Positions 23,707 to 32,407 are shown, counted from the first letter of the stretch. The stretch is DNA of 64,000 bases from Schinkia azotoformans LMG 9581 (GCF_000307855.1 NZ_AJLR01000040.1:108576-172575); one strand, 5' to 3'. Notes: generated by a model not told the origin, from the letters alone. Numbers and translations: made by a program.

Positions 23707-24315
23707 TCGCCAACCAATAGAGGGAGATGAAAATATAGGGAATTCCACTTCAATTATAAAATCAATAATTTTGGTTGAAACCCATTGACACATGACGGCA
23801 AAAATAATAATTTTCCAATAGATAACAATGGAAGTTAACAAAAAGATTGAAATATTAATAAAAAACATCACACGTCCGGGTCGGATCCGATAGGAATGTG
23901 AAATCATGAGAGCGGGTATAACCATCCCGCCGCTTGATGCCCCGTTACGGATTAACAGTCCGACACCGATACCAAAAATAACACTTCCCATTACTAAATC
24001 AATAATGATGTGGGTGTGGGAAAGTGAGACAAAAGTAGTAAGGAGACTAACTGTAACCGATGTAATCGTTACTGCAAACATCGTCCGCATTGTCCACGAG
24101 TAACCAAAATATTTCAAAGCAACGGTTAAAAAAATAAAATTAACAATCCATAACCCAAAGCCAAGAGGCATTCTAAAAAAATAATTTAATAATATTGCAA
24201 GACCTGCTGCTCCCCCTGATGGGATGTCATGTGGAAACAAGAATAATGACATACCAATGCCTTGAAAAACTGCCCCAATTAATAAAAGCAAATAAGTTAT
24301 GATGTGTCTCTTCAT
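23698..24315 (-). CDS. YitT/YczE-family (DUF161) membrane protein
   Basis: A 205-residue protein with about five or six membrane helices. The motifs FLFPHDIPSGGAAGLAILLNY, then GFGLWIVNFIFL and NGASSGGMVIPALM match the YitT/YczE family (B. subtilis YitE lies in the yit sulfolactate region). Function is unknown; anion transport has been suggested from context. The last 35 residues are polar and may be a short cytosolic tail, shorter than the DUF2179 tail of full YitT proteins. The ATG at 24315 is preferred over an in-frame GTG four codons earlier. Confidence 0.8.
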   Translation of the reverse strand: MKRHIITYLLLLIGAVFQGIGMSLFLFPHDIPSGGAAGLAILLNYFFRMPLGFGLWIVNFIFLTVALKYFGYSWTMRTMFAVTITSVTVSLLTTFVSLSHTHIIIDLVMGSVIFGIGVGLLIRNGASSGGMVIPALMISHSYRIRPGRVMFFINISIFLLTSIVIYWKIIIFAVMCQWVSTKIIDFIIEVEFPIFSSPSIGWRKK

Positions 24316-24453
24316 ATGGGATTCCACTTTCTATTATTTACTTTGTTCTTGTCCATATTATGTTTTCGAGCGATAAATTATGAATTTTTAAGAGTAATAG
24401 ATTTTTTAAATAAAATAAAGTAGGATAGTTAAATAGGGTGGTGCGAGAAATAA

Positions 24454-24681
24454 ATGAACCAACAAAAAGTTAATTGTTTTAAATGCAGACATTTCTATAC
24501 GACGTGGGATGTACGGTTCCCAAGAGGGTGCAAGGCTTACGGCTTTAAATCGAGGCAAATTCCTTCAGATTATGTTCAACAAGTGTCAGGCCATGCTTGT
24601 ATGAAATATGAGGATAAAAATAAACCTCCGCAACGACAAATCAAACAAATAAAAGATAATAATGGGGGATACCATATTTGA
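24454..24681 (+). CDS. Small Cys-motif protein, 75 aa
   Basis: A 75-residue basic protein with the conserved core CFKCRHFYTTWDVRFPRGCKAYGFKS and a further Cys (HACMKYE), a likely zinc- or metal-binding knuckle. Close relatives are widespread and are often labelled uracil-DNA glycosylase in databases, but nothing in the sequence supports a glycosylase. Function unknown. The tail is Lys/Gln-rich. The stop codon lies inside a hairpin (24665-24691) that may act as terminator. Confidence 0.65.
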   Translation: MNQQKVNCFKCRHFYTTWDVRFPRGCKAYGFKSRQIPSDYVQQVSGHACMKYEDKNKPPQRQIKQIKDNNGGYHI

Positions 24682-24691
24682 ATGGCATCCC
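24665..24691 (+). terminator. Probable terminator overlapping a stop codon
   Basis: GGGATACCAT pairs with ATGGCATCCC with one internal mismatch, followed by TATTTTC. A second weaker hairpin with T5 follows at about 24702-24741. Confidence 0.5.
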
Positions 24692-24846
24692 TATTTTCAA
24701 AATGCACAATAATTTGTGTTCCCTCTTTATTGCACTTTTTGCCAATTTATTCTACGTAAAGTAATCAATTTGAATTTTTATGTCATACATTGAGGGACAG
24801 GCTCATACATTTTATCATATATTTCTAAATAGGATGTGTGAGCTTA

Positions 24847-26301
24847 ATGAGATATTTATGGATTTTTCATATGATGATCATTATGACTTTTCTTTTCATT
24901 GCGGCGCCATCTGTTTTTGCGGAGGTAAGGACAGGACAAGCTGTGTTTAAGGATTTGATTATCGATGATGATGGAAGAGAGATAAAAGTTTCAGAGCCGG
25001 TGATTTTATTTGAGGGGCAGAATTACTTGCCATTACGTGCCGTGACTAATAATCTTCAAAAAAGTGTATATATTGATGAACATACAAACAATTTGGTTAT
25101 TGGAGCTAGGTTTCCAAATGAGGAACAACCCTCCAAGGAACCTGTTGAAGCATCACAGTATCGACCAAGTTTAAAATTTGATGGGCAGGTTTCATCAAAT
25201 GGTATCATTATAATGGAAGATAATCAGAAAAATGTAATGTTTGAAAAAAATGGCTACTCTACCTATTATCCCGCCAGTACGACGAAAGTACTAACAGCAC
25301 TAATTGCGCTTGAACTAGGGTCTTTAAATGATCAAGTTATAGTTTCAGAGAATGTAAACAAGCTGCCTAGCGATAGTCGCAGGGTATTTATTCAACCGGG
25401 GGACGCACTCACATTGGAACAGCTTCTATACGGAATGATGCTTTATTCTGGAAATGATAGTGCATTGGCCATAGCTGAGCATATTGCTGGTTCTGAAGAA
25501 GCCTTTGCAAAGTTAATGAATGAAAAAGCGAAAGAAATCGGTGCCATCCACTCTAATTTTGTTAATCCACATGGGTATCATCATCCTGATCACTATACAA
25601 CACCATACGATTTGGCATTAATATTAAAAGCGGCAAGTGAACATCCGTTATTTTTAGATATTATCAATACCCCTGTTTATAAAGCAGTGTATACAAATAA
25701 AAAAGGGGAAAAGGTTGTAAAAACCTGGGATACAACGAATAGTTTTTTGAAAAACTCAAATTTGGCTATCGATGGAATTATCGGTGGCAAAACCGGTTTT
25801 ACAACCCCTGCTAAACGTACTTTAGTTACGGTTGCTGAACATAATGGCCATCGATATTATGTTGCAGCGTTAAAAGGAGATTCAGTCGGCAGATACATGG
25901 ATACAAGGAAGCTATTGAAAATGGCCTATCAAAAAAGAGCTGCATATGACCAAGAAATAATAAAAAATATTAATGTGGCTTTTTTTGATCATTCATTGGA
26001 AATAGGGGATCAAAGCATCGCTTCACCTGGACAAATATTTATTTATAAGGGAAGAACCTATATCTCTCAATCTTTCTTAAGTCAAATATTAGCAGATGTT
26101 GATCAACTTACTGCAACTGATAATAATATTAAAATAAATCTTGAGCCAAAATTTGCATTTGAAGAAATCGTGAAGCCGTTGTCCATGTCACTTGTTAAAC
26201 AGCAAAATAAACCGCATATACAAAATAAATTGATCGCTCATTCCTTTTCTTCATTGTTAGCCTTTTCTTACTTTAAAAGTCACTCCTTTATGGTAAGGTA
26301 G
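24847..26301 (+). CDS. D-alanyl-D-alanine carboxypeptidase (S11) with stalk-type N-domain
   Basis: A 484-residue secreted penicillin-binding enzyme that trims peptidoglycan stem peptides. Residues 1-25 are a signal peptide (VFA cleavage region). Residues about 30-95 form a copper-amine-oxidase-like stalk domain (GQNYLPLRAVTNNL). The S11 domain has PASTTK (catalytic Ser-x-x-Lys), YSGND (SxN) and GGKTG (KTG). The tail has a second short GRTYISQSFLSQ stalk-like repeat. Start choice is uncertain: GTG at 24838 or ATG at 24847, both near AGGA. Followed 39 bases later by a second stalk-domain enzyme, so they may be one operon. Confidence 0.85.
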   Translation: MRYLWIFHMMIIMTFLFIAAPSVFAEVRTGQAVFKDLIIDDDGREIKVSEPVILFEGQNYLPLRAVTNNLQKSVYIDEHTNNLVIGARFPNEEQPSKEPVEASQYRPSLKFDGQVSSNGIIIMEDNQKNVMFEKNGYSTYYPASTTKVLTALIALELGSLNDQVIVSENVNKLPSDSRRVFIQPGDALTLEQLLYGMMLYSGNDSALAIAEHIAGSEEAFAKLMNEKAKEIGAIHSNFVNPHGYHHPDHYTTPYDLALILKAASEHPLFLDIINTPVYKAVYTNKKGEKVVKTWDTTNSFLKNSNLAIDGIIGGKTGFTTPAKRTLVTVAEHNGHRYYVAALKGDSVGRYMDTRKLLKMAYQKRAAYDQEIIKNINVAFFDHSLEIGDQSIASPGQIFIYKGRTYISQSFLSQILADVDQLTATDNNIKINLEPKFAFEEIVKPLSMSLVKQQNKPHIQNKLIAHSFSSLLAFSYFKSHSFMVR

Positions 26302-26340
26302 AATAGAAGATTACGTACCTAAGGTAAAAGGGGTTTTGTC

Positions 26341-27789
26341 ATGGGATTTAAAAGGTTTATTCTAGTATTTTTCATAATAGGAGTTTTTTCATTTTTTAAT
26401 CATGCTAACACAACTGGCGCTGAGGGAACTGCCTTATTAGATATTGACAAAGGACGTACATATGTACCGATTCGCTTTGTAACTGAACAATTTGGTGCAG
26501 AGGTAACTTGGAATGGGGAAGACCGTACGGTTTTGATTAATAATCAATCGAAAACTGTTATTTTAAAAATTGGCGACCAAAAGGTTGAAGTCAATAAGAG
26601 GATCGAGCAAATTGATGCACCACCTTTTATAAAAGACAGTATTACCTATGTGCCGCTTAGATTTATTTCAACGGTATTAGGGACAGAACCAGTATGGGAA
26701 CCTAAAACGTCAACGGTTAAAATTGAATTGAACAAAAAGGTAATTACCTTATCAACGATCCCGTATAACTCAAAAACAGTAACAAAAATAAATGGAACCA
26801 AAGGAAGTTCAATAACGGAGACCGTCAAATCTTTTAAAGTCGGTGCAAAAACATTCAAGGCAAATGTGATTACTGTTGATTTGAATGACCTAGCGCTCGA
26901 TTTGAAAGTTGCTATTGCAAAAGACAGGGTTGGTCAAGTAGAATCACTGGCTAGTATCGCAAAGCGTAATGGGGCAGTGATAGCCATAAATGGAACTTTT
27001 TTTGATGCTTATACAGAAAGTAAAGAACCATATGGAATGATCATTGCTGATGGAAAAATCGTTTGCGTAGGAAAAGAGCGTACTGTCTTTTCATTTGATG
27101 CCGATAATAATGTTTCTTTTGGAATTATGAATCCTGAAATTAAAGGTTCTACCAACGGTTCCGATGTATGGCCTAATAATTGGTATTCCTATTGGCTGAA
27201 TCGAACACCTTCATTTAATGCAGCGGCAAACGTTGTTGTTTTTACACCTGATTGGGGGGATTCGCTTGGATTTCCCCATGGGACAAACGTCATTGTAGAA
27301 AATGGGAAAGTGAAAGAAATTGTAACAGATAAAGATGTTAAAATTCCTAAAAATGGATTTGTTATTAACCTTATGGGATCGGAAGTTCATACTTTATTGT
27401 CACGGTTCACAGTTGGAACAACTGTTGACTATGAAGTGGTCGAAAACAGTAATAAATTAGAGTCCATTGATGGTGCAATTGCTGCAGGCCCCCGTTTAGT
27501 AACGGATGGCAAAATTACAGTTGATTTTGATAAAGAGGGTTTTAAAGATCCTAAAATCAGAACACAAAGTGATGCCAGAAGTGCGATCGGTGTTACTAAA
27601 GATCAAAAGCTGATTTTCTTAACAACCACCTCAACTATTATTGATTTAGCTGAGATTATGAAACAAGCTGGGGCCTATCAAGCTATGAATCTTGATGGCG
27701 GTGCCTCTAGCGGGCTTTATTATAATGATAAGTATATTTGGGCACCAGACCGTGAAATTAGTAATGCTATTTTGGTGATAAAAAAGTAA
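26341..27789 (+). CDS. Secreted phosphodiester glycosidase (NAGPA domain) with stalk domains
   Basis: A 482-residue secreted protein. After a signal peptide (about residues 1-27), residues 30-140 carry two copper-amine-oxidase-like N-domains (RTYVPIRFVTEQFGAEVTW, ITYVPLRFISTVLG). Residues about 170-482 form the NAGPA/YigE-type phosphodiester glycosidase domain with VIAINGTFFDAY, RSAIGVTKDQ and the catalytic-type MNLDGGASSGLYYN. The family removes sugar residues linked through phosphodiesters, probably on wall or polysaccharide. It follows a carboxypeptidase with the same N-domain type, pointing to a shared surface location. Confidence 0.85.
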   Translation: MGFKRFILVFFIIGVFSFFNHANTTGAEGTALLDIDKGRTYVPIRFVTEQFGAEVTWNGEDRTVLINNQSKTVILKIGDQKVEVNKRIEQIDAPPFIKDSITYVPLRFISTVLGTEPVWEPKTSTVKIELNKKVITLSTIPYNSKTVTKINGTKGSSITETVKSFKVGAKTFKANVITVDLNDLALDLKVAIAKDRVGQVESLASIAKRNGAVIAINGTFFDAYTESKEPYGMIIADGKIVCVGKERTVFSFDADNNVSFGIMNPEIKGSTNGSDVWPNNWYSYWLNRTPSFNAAANVVVFTPDWGDSLGFPHGTNVIVENGKVKEIVTDKDVKIPKNGFVINLMGSEVHTLLSRFTVGTTVDYEVVENSNKLESIDGAIAAGPRLVTDGKITVDFDKEGFKDPKIRTQSDARSAIGVTKDQKLIFLTTTSTIIDLAEIMKQAGAYQAMNLDGGASSGLYYNDKYIWAPDREISNAILVIKK

Positions 27790-27794
27790 TGTGA

Positions 27795-27826
27795 TAGGCT
27801 GACTGCCATTTAGTCAGCCTAGTTTA
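27795..27826. terminator. Bidirectional intrinsic terminator
   Basis: TAGGCTGACT (27795-27804) pairs perfectly with AGTCAGCCTA (27812-27821), just after the glycosidase and before the stop of the convergent moeB. Confidence 0.8.
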
Positions 27827-27828
27827 TT

Positions 27829-28863
27829 TTAAGAGCCGATATATTTAGCATAAATTGCTTTGGCTTTCGTAATATCATCTGTTCCCTGAATCATGACCCG
27901 GCCGTTGTTAAAAAGAATTATTGTTATTTCATCAAGATGACATTTTAATAAAAAAGGATTAAGTTCAACAGTGCTAACATTCAAAAGAATTTCCTTCATT
28001 TTTTCTAAATCAACTTTATGTTCTTTTCTCGGTGTAATTTGCACGGCATTCCGTCCACATAATGCTGCATAATCATCACCCTGAAAAGCAGCATTCAAAA
28101 ATTCAAATTCATGCTTTTCACAGGCAGGGCATTTTGGATTTCTACTATTAGATATATCCATTTTCATTTCATCATTTAACCAAATATCGAATTGTTCTAA
28201 ATTTGGATTTCGATTTTCATGATCTTGAACAATTAATTTTATCACTTCAGTTGCTTCAAAGCTTCCGACTAAATGGGTGACGGCTGAAATGACACCAACC
28301 ATATCACAGGTTTCTGACTGGCCTTTAGGAGGATTCGGGAACAGGCAACGATAACAAGGCCCGTGGGTAGGTGTAAAAACGGCAAACATTCCTCTAGAGC
28401 GGACAGCAGCCCCGTGGACCCATGGAATGCTGTATTTAATTGAAATATCATTAATTATATAACGGGTAAGAAAATTATCAGTACCATCAATAATGACGTC
28501 TACATCTGACAATAGCTCTTCAGCATTCCAGGCATGAATATCCGTGACAACAGGTTCGATTTTGATCGAGGAATTAATTTTGATAAGCTTTTCATAAGCA
28601 GCCACTGCTTTAGGCTTATTTTCCAATGCATCATTTTCGTCATATAACATCTGCCGCTGCAAATTTGTTTTTTCAACAAAATCTCTATCTATGATTCTTA
28701 TAAAGCCAACTCCACTTCTTGTTAAATGATTGGCAATGACTGTTCCTAATGCACCCACACCAACGATAGCGACGCAGCTTTTTGCCAGCTTTTCCTGTCC
28801 TGCTTCACCAATTTGTGAAAATAATATTTGTCTAGAATATCTTTCTAAATATTTATTTTCCAT
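27829..28863 (-). CDS. moeB: Molybdopterin synthase adenylyltransferase (MoeB/ThiF family)
   Basis: A 344-residue E1-like enzyme that adenylates the C-terminal Gly-Gly of a sulfur carrier. It shows the Rossmann motif VGVGALGTVIANHLTRSGVG, the catalytic RQMLYDE region, DGTDNFLTRYIINDISI, and zinc cysteines CYRC and CPAC. A C-terminal extension of about 80 residues, after the zinc site, has the length of the extra domain in some Bacillus MoeB/ThiF proteins. It is divergent from an aldehyde ferredoxin oxidoreductase gene whose cofactor needs MoaD and MoeB. It is therefore probably dedicated to tungsto- or molybdopterin synthesis, though ThiF for thiamine is the alternative. Confidence 0.85.
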   Translation of the reverse strand: MENKYLERYSRQILFSQIGEAGQEKLAKSCVAIVGVGALGTVIANHLTRSGVGFIRIIDRDFVEKTNLQRQMLYDENDALENKPKAVAAYEKLIKINSSIKIEPVVTDIHAWNAEELLSDVDVIIDGTDNFLTRYIINDISIKYSIPWVHGAAVRSRGMFAVFTPTHGPCYRCLFPNPPKGQSETCDMVGVISAVTHLVGSFEATEVIKLIVQDHENRNPNLEQFDIWLNDEMKMDISNSRNPKCPACEKHEFEFLNAAFQGDDYAALCGRNAVQITPRKEHKVDLEKMKEILLNVSTVELNPFLLKCHLDEITIILFNNGRVMIQGTDDITKAKAIYAKYIGS

Positions 28864-28894
28864 ACAATCACATCCGTAAATTTAGAATATTAAT

Positions 28895-28948
28895 ACTTTT
28901 CACTATTTATTTTGACCTTATTATTGTATAATATATTCAGTGAAAAGT
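28895..28948. promoter_or_regulatory. Inverted repeat in the moeB-AOR divergent promoter region
   Basis: ACTTTTCACT (28895-28904) and AGTGAAAAGT (28939-28948) are perfect complements 34 bases apart and flank a TATAAT at 28927-28932. This layout suits an operator shared by both divergent units. Confidence 0.45.
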
Positions 28949-29032
28949 GGAATAATAGGCAGTTTCTTTATGTAAAATGAAATGAAAACGCTGTTATTTC
29001 GTCCAACTTTATTTTAAAAAGGGGTGTATTTC

Positions 29033-30841
29033 ATGAACTTAGGCGGATTTAAAAACAAGGAAGTAGTGGTTGATTTAACTCAAGGACAGGTTACATACCG
29101 AGAAATCAACGAAGATTTAGCGAAAAAATATATCGGTGGACGAGGCCTTGGTGTTAAATACGTATTTGATAATGGACCAGAGGTGGAAGCACTTTCAGAA
29201 GAAAACATCCTTTGCTTAATGACAGGACCAGTTACAGGCTCACGTTCAACGATGAGCGGAAGACTATGCTTTGTTACAAAATCACCGTTAACAGGTACGG
29301 TTACGGACTCTCATATGGGTGGTTGGTCTGCTGCAAGGCTAAAATGGGCTGGAGTAGATAATGTTATTTTCAAAGGAAAAAGTGACAAGCCCGTCTATTT
29401 ATATATTGAAAATGGTGAAGCAGAGCTTCGTGATGCAAGCGATCTTTGGGGTAAGAGTGTCCGCGAAACCATTAATCAATTAAAAGATCGATATGGCAAG
29501 GACGATTTAAGTGTGATCACCATCGGTCAGGCTGGGGAAAACCAAGTTCGCTTTGCTTCATGGATAAATGAAAATGACCGTGCTGCAGGTCGGGGAGGTA
29601 CAGGTGCTGTTGCCGGTTATAAAAACTTAAAGGCAATTGTTATCAAAGCAGCGCAAAAAGGGAATATGCCTGAACCGAAGCAAAAGGAAAAATATTTGGA
29701 AGCTAGTAAAAAAGCAACAAAGGCCATTATGGATGGCGGCCTAACAGCTCCTAAAAAAGGTGGATTGTCGCTTTACGGTACGAATGTATTAATGAATATC
29801 ATTAATGAGGTAGGTGCTTTACCAACTGCTAATTCCAAGTTTTCTAATTTTGATGGTGCAGAACAGCATAGTGGTGAAGCAATTCGGGATTCAATTCTAG
29901 TTTCAGAGCCTGCGTGCCATGCCTGTCCTGTTGCTTGTAAGAAAGAAGTAGAGGTAAAAGAAGGAAAATATAAGGTCAAAGTTGAAAGCTTTGAATTTGA
30001 ATCTGCTTTTGCGTTTGGATCAAACTGTGGCTTGGCTGACAAAGAACCAATTGCCTTCTTAATTGATATTTGTAATGAATATGGAATGGATACAATTGAG
30101 CTTGGTCATGCTTTATCAGTGACAATGGAAGCATATGAAAGAGGCTTGACTGAAGAAAAGCTCGATTGGGGCGATGCCGACCGCATGATTGAGATTGCGA
30201 AGCTTGTTCCATTCAAACAAGGTATTGGGGCCATTTTGGCCGAAGGACCTGCCGCTGCTGCAGCCAAATTCGGTGCACCGGAAATTTCAATGTCCGTAAA
30301 AGGACAATCAATTCCTGCTTATGACCCTCGTGGAATTCAAGGAATTGGTCTAGGATATGCTACAAGTAACCGTGGTGCTTGTCACTTACGCGGCTATACA
30401 GTAGCAAGTGAAATCGCTGGTATTCCCGAGCCTACTGACCGTACTAAACCAGAAGGAAAAGGCGAGCTATTAAAAATATTCCAAGATTTATTATCATTCT
30501 CTGATTCTATGAATATTTGTAAATTCTCATCTTTCTCTGAAAATGCTGAGCATTATGCTGAGCAATACAGCACGATGACAGGTAATGAATTAACGGCAGA
30601 TGATGTAATGAAAACAGGTGAAAGAATTTATAACCTTGAGCGTTATTACAATAACCTAGCTGGTTTTAACAAACGTGAAGATGATTTCTTACCAAAACGA
30701 TTTACAGAAGAGGGTGGATCTGGTAACAGTAAAGGTCTTGTAAGCCGTATGGATATCATGCTTGATGAATACTATCAAGTCCGCGGCTGGAGAGATGGCG
30801 TCGTTTCAGATGAGAAATTAAAAGAATTAGAGATTATCTAA
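29033..30841 (+). CDS. Aldehyde ferredoxin oxidoreductase family protein
   Basis: A 602-residue member of the tungsten-dependent AOR family, which oxidises aldehydes to acids (or the reverse) with ferredoxin. The ATG at 29033 is eight bases after AAAGGGG. The N-terminal domain has GGRGLGVKYVFD and TGPVTGSRSTMSGR. The [4Fe-4S] cluster ligands are CHACPVAC (CxxCxxxC) plus the downstream Cys in MNICKFS. AOR enzymes bind a bis-pterin W cofactor and are unusual in aerobic bacilli. Neighbours moeB (divergent) and moaD plus a small gene (convergent) supply pterin sulfur. No ferredoxin gene is adjacent. Not similar in base use to a recent import: codon use looks like its neighbours. Confidence 0.9.
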   Translation: MNLGGFKNKEVVVDLTQGQVTYREINEDLAKKYIGGRGLGVKYVFDNGPEVEALSEENILCLMTGPVTGSRSTMSGRLCFVTKSPLTGTVTDSHMGGWSAARLKWAGVDNVIFKGKSDKPVYLYIENGEAELRDASDLWGKSVRETINQLKDRYGKDDLSVITIGQAGENQVRFASWINENDRAAGRGGTGAVAGYKNLKAIVIKAAQKGNMPEPKQKEKYLEASKKATKAIMDGGLTAPKKGGLSLYGTNVLMNIINEVGALPTANSKFSNFDGAEQHSGEAIRDSILVSEPACHACPVACKKEVEVKEGKYKVKVESFEFESAFAFGSNCGLADKEPIAFLIDICNEYGMDTIELGHALSVTMEAYERGLTEEKLDWGDADRMIEIAKLVPFKQGIGAILAEGPAAAAAKFGAPEISMSVKGQSIPAYDPRGIQGIGLGYATSNRGACHLRGYTVASEIAGIPEPTDRTKPEGKGELLKIFQDLLSFSDSMNICKFSSFSENAEHYAEQYSTMTGNELTADDVMKTGERIYNLERYYNNLAGFNKREDDFLPKRFTEEGGSGNSKGLVSRMDIMLDEYYQVRGWRDGVVSDEKLKELEII

Positions 30842-30854
30842 TTCACCAAAATGA

Positions 30855-30904
30855 AAAGTCTTGCGTCCCGACTCTTATTCTCGAGTCCTGCGCAAGACTT
30901 TTTT
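30855..30904. terminator. Bidirectional intrinsic terminator after AOR
   Basis: AAAGTCTTGCG (30855-30865) pairs perfectly with CGCAAGACTTT, enclosing a smaller GACTC/GAGTC hairpin, then T6. Confidence 0.8.
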
Positions 30905-31175
30905 ATCCGCCAACCCTCGTTGTTTTTTTGCGGTAATTTTTAAGCAGAGTATCTAATACTTCTTCCGTTTCTGCTTTAAACCTAATATGGACGGCATTTA
31001 CGAAAAAACTGGAGGTAATTTTGATTTCTTCTTCATACAAAATTGATGATTCCCAGTTTGTCCCTTGAATTATTATCGGAAATTGAGTAGTTTTTTGGGT
31101 ACCACCAAGTTCCTTGAAATAATCTAGCAAATGCGCTAAATGTATACCCCTAAACTCTAATTCCGTTTGGACCAT
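30903..31175 (-). CDS. Small protein ending in Gly-Gly, in the moaD operon
   Basis: A 90-residue protein whose ATG at 31175 directly follows the moaD stop; its ribosome site GGGAGGG is the tail of moaD. I do not recognise the family. It contains a helix (LAHLLDYFKELGG), a strand-rich centre (FPIIIQGTNWESSILYEEEIKITSSFF) and a helix before the tail TTRVGG. The last two residues are Gly-Gly, as in MoaD and other ubiquitin-like carriers, but the rest does not look like a clear beta-grasp fold. Its place between moaD and AOR suggests a role in making or inserting the W/Mo cofactor. Confidence 0.65.
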   Translation of the reverse strand: MVQTELEFRGIHLAHLLDYFKELGGTQKTTQFPIIIQGTNWESSILYEEEIKITSSFFVNAVHIRFKAETEEVLDTLLKNYRKKTTRVGG

Positions 31176-31176
31176 A

Positions 31177-31455
31177 TTACCCTCCCGCAACCGGAGGAAA
31201 TAACGCAAATTGATCATCAGGATTTATTTTTGTTAGTAGGCCGTCTTTGTGAATAATATTATGTCCATTAATAAAAACATGCACAAATGACTTCAGTGTT
31301 CTTTCCTCAGTGAAAATTTCATCTTCCATAGCTGGAAACATTTTGACCAATTCTTCTAAAATATCAATAACAACAAGTGATGCTGTTTCAACTTCAACAA
31401 CACTCGCATTACAAATTTCTCTTAGATTTGCAAACACTTTAACTTGAACTTTCAT
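31177..31455 (-). CDS. moaD: MoaD-family sulfur carrier protein
   Basis: A 92-residue ubiquitin-like protein: MKVQVKVFANLREIC, a helix with IDILEELVKMFP, FVHVFINGHNI, and the end DDQFALFPPVAGG. The terminal Gly-Gly is the site of adenylation and thiocarboxylation by MoeB. It donates sulfur for the dithiolene of molybdopterin or tungstopterin. It is the first gene of a two-gene operon with the 90-residue Gly-Gly protein, converging on AOR. The partner MoaE is not in the window. A class with an insert before the helix is common in AOR-linked MoaD. Confidence 0.88.
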   Translation of the reverse strand: MKVQVKVFANLREICNASVVEVETASLVVIDILEELVKMFPAMEDEIFTEERTLKSFVHVFINGHNIIHKDGLLTKINPDDQFALFPPVAGG

Positions 31456-31608
31456 CAGATCCCTCCTAGTCTCTATTTTATTATAAATAGGGCTGTTCCA
31501 AAAGTTTAGTCACTCGTCAAAGAAAATTTTTTGAAGCCTTATTTCATAATCTATCCAATATTGTTATGATGTGGATATGAGTAATTATTTTTAATGTGGA
31601 GGTATGGC

Positions 31609-32379
31609 ATGTCATTTTTTGATAAAATGTTCGCAAGCGTTGGGATTGGTGCAGCAAAAGTTGATACGATTTTAACGAATGATAGACTCATTGCAGGGGA
31701 CGATGTAAGTGGAAAAGTTGTTATCCTAGGGGGAAAAATTGAACAAGAAATTGATGAGATTTATTTAAAGGTCATTACCAGCTATGAAAGAGAAAGGGAC
31801 GACAAAAAAATAAGGGAAGAATGCGTCATCGGTAAGTATCGTTTGACAGATCGGTTTACAATTAGGGCAAATGAAAAACGGGAAGTCCCTTTTTCCTTTG
31901 AGCTACCTATTGATACACCTGTTTCTTATGGAAAAACGAGAGTGTGGGTTGAAACTGGCTTAGATATTAAAAATGCCATTGATCCATCAGACCGTGACTA
32001 TATTGATGTGCATCCTTCTACACTTATGAGTCAATTTCTTAATGCTGTTACAGACCTCGGATTTCGTTTACGCGAGGTGGATTGCGAAGCAGCTCCACAT
32101 CGTCTAAGACGGAGATTACCCTTCGTTCAAGAATTTGAATTTATTGCAACAAAGGGGGAATTTAGAGGTCGACTAGATGAACTTGAGGTTGTATTCCTTG
32201 AAACTAGCCATGATCGAATGGATATCCTTTTGCAGGTCGATCGTCGCCCCACAGGTTTAGGCAGTCTATTTTCGGAAATGTTAAATCTTGATGAAACTAA
32301 TCTTAGATTGACTGTAACTTCTGCAGAAATTCCTTTAATTAAAGAGAAATTACTACAAATTTTAAGAAAACATTCCTAA
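31609..32379 (+). CDS. spo0M: Sporulation-control protein Spo0M
   Basis: A 256-residue protein with ATG at 31609, six bases after GGAGG. It matches the arrestin-like SpoOM family: MSFFDKMFASVGIGAAKVDTIL, two beta-sandwich parts, VPFSFELPIDTPVS, GLDIKNAIDPSDRDYIDV and the C-terminal FVQEFEFIA stretch. Spo0M influences entry into sporulation and has been linked to the cell cycle. Cytosolic. Monocistronic with a terminator. Confidence 0.9.
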   Translation: MSFFDKMFASVGIGAAKVDTILTNDRLIAGDDVSGKVVILGGKIEQEIDEIYLKVITSYERERDDKKIREECVIGKYRLTDRFTIRANEKREVPFSFELPIDTPVSYGKTRVWVETGLDIKNAIDPSDRDYIDVHPSTLMSQFLNAVTDLGFRLREVDCEAAPHRLRRRLPFVQEFEFIATKGEFRGRLDELEVVFLETSHDRMDILLQVDRRPTGLGSLFSEMLNLDETNLRLTVTSAEIPLIKEKLLQILRKHS

Positions 32380-32380
32380 T

Positions 32381-32407
32381 AGCACCCGAGATGGTGCTTT
32401 CTTTTTT
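32381..32407 (+). terminator. Intrinsic terminator after spo0M
   Basis: AGCACC (32381-32386) pairs with GGTGCT (32393-32398), followed by a T-rich tract. Confidence 0.7.
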
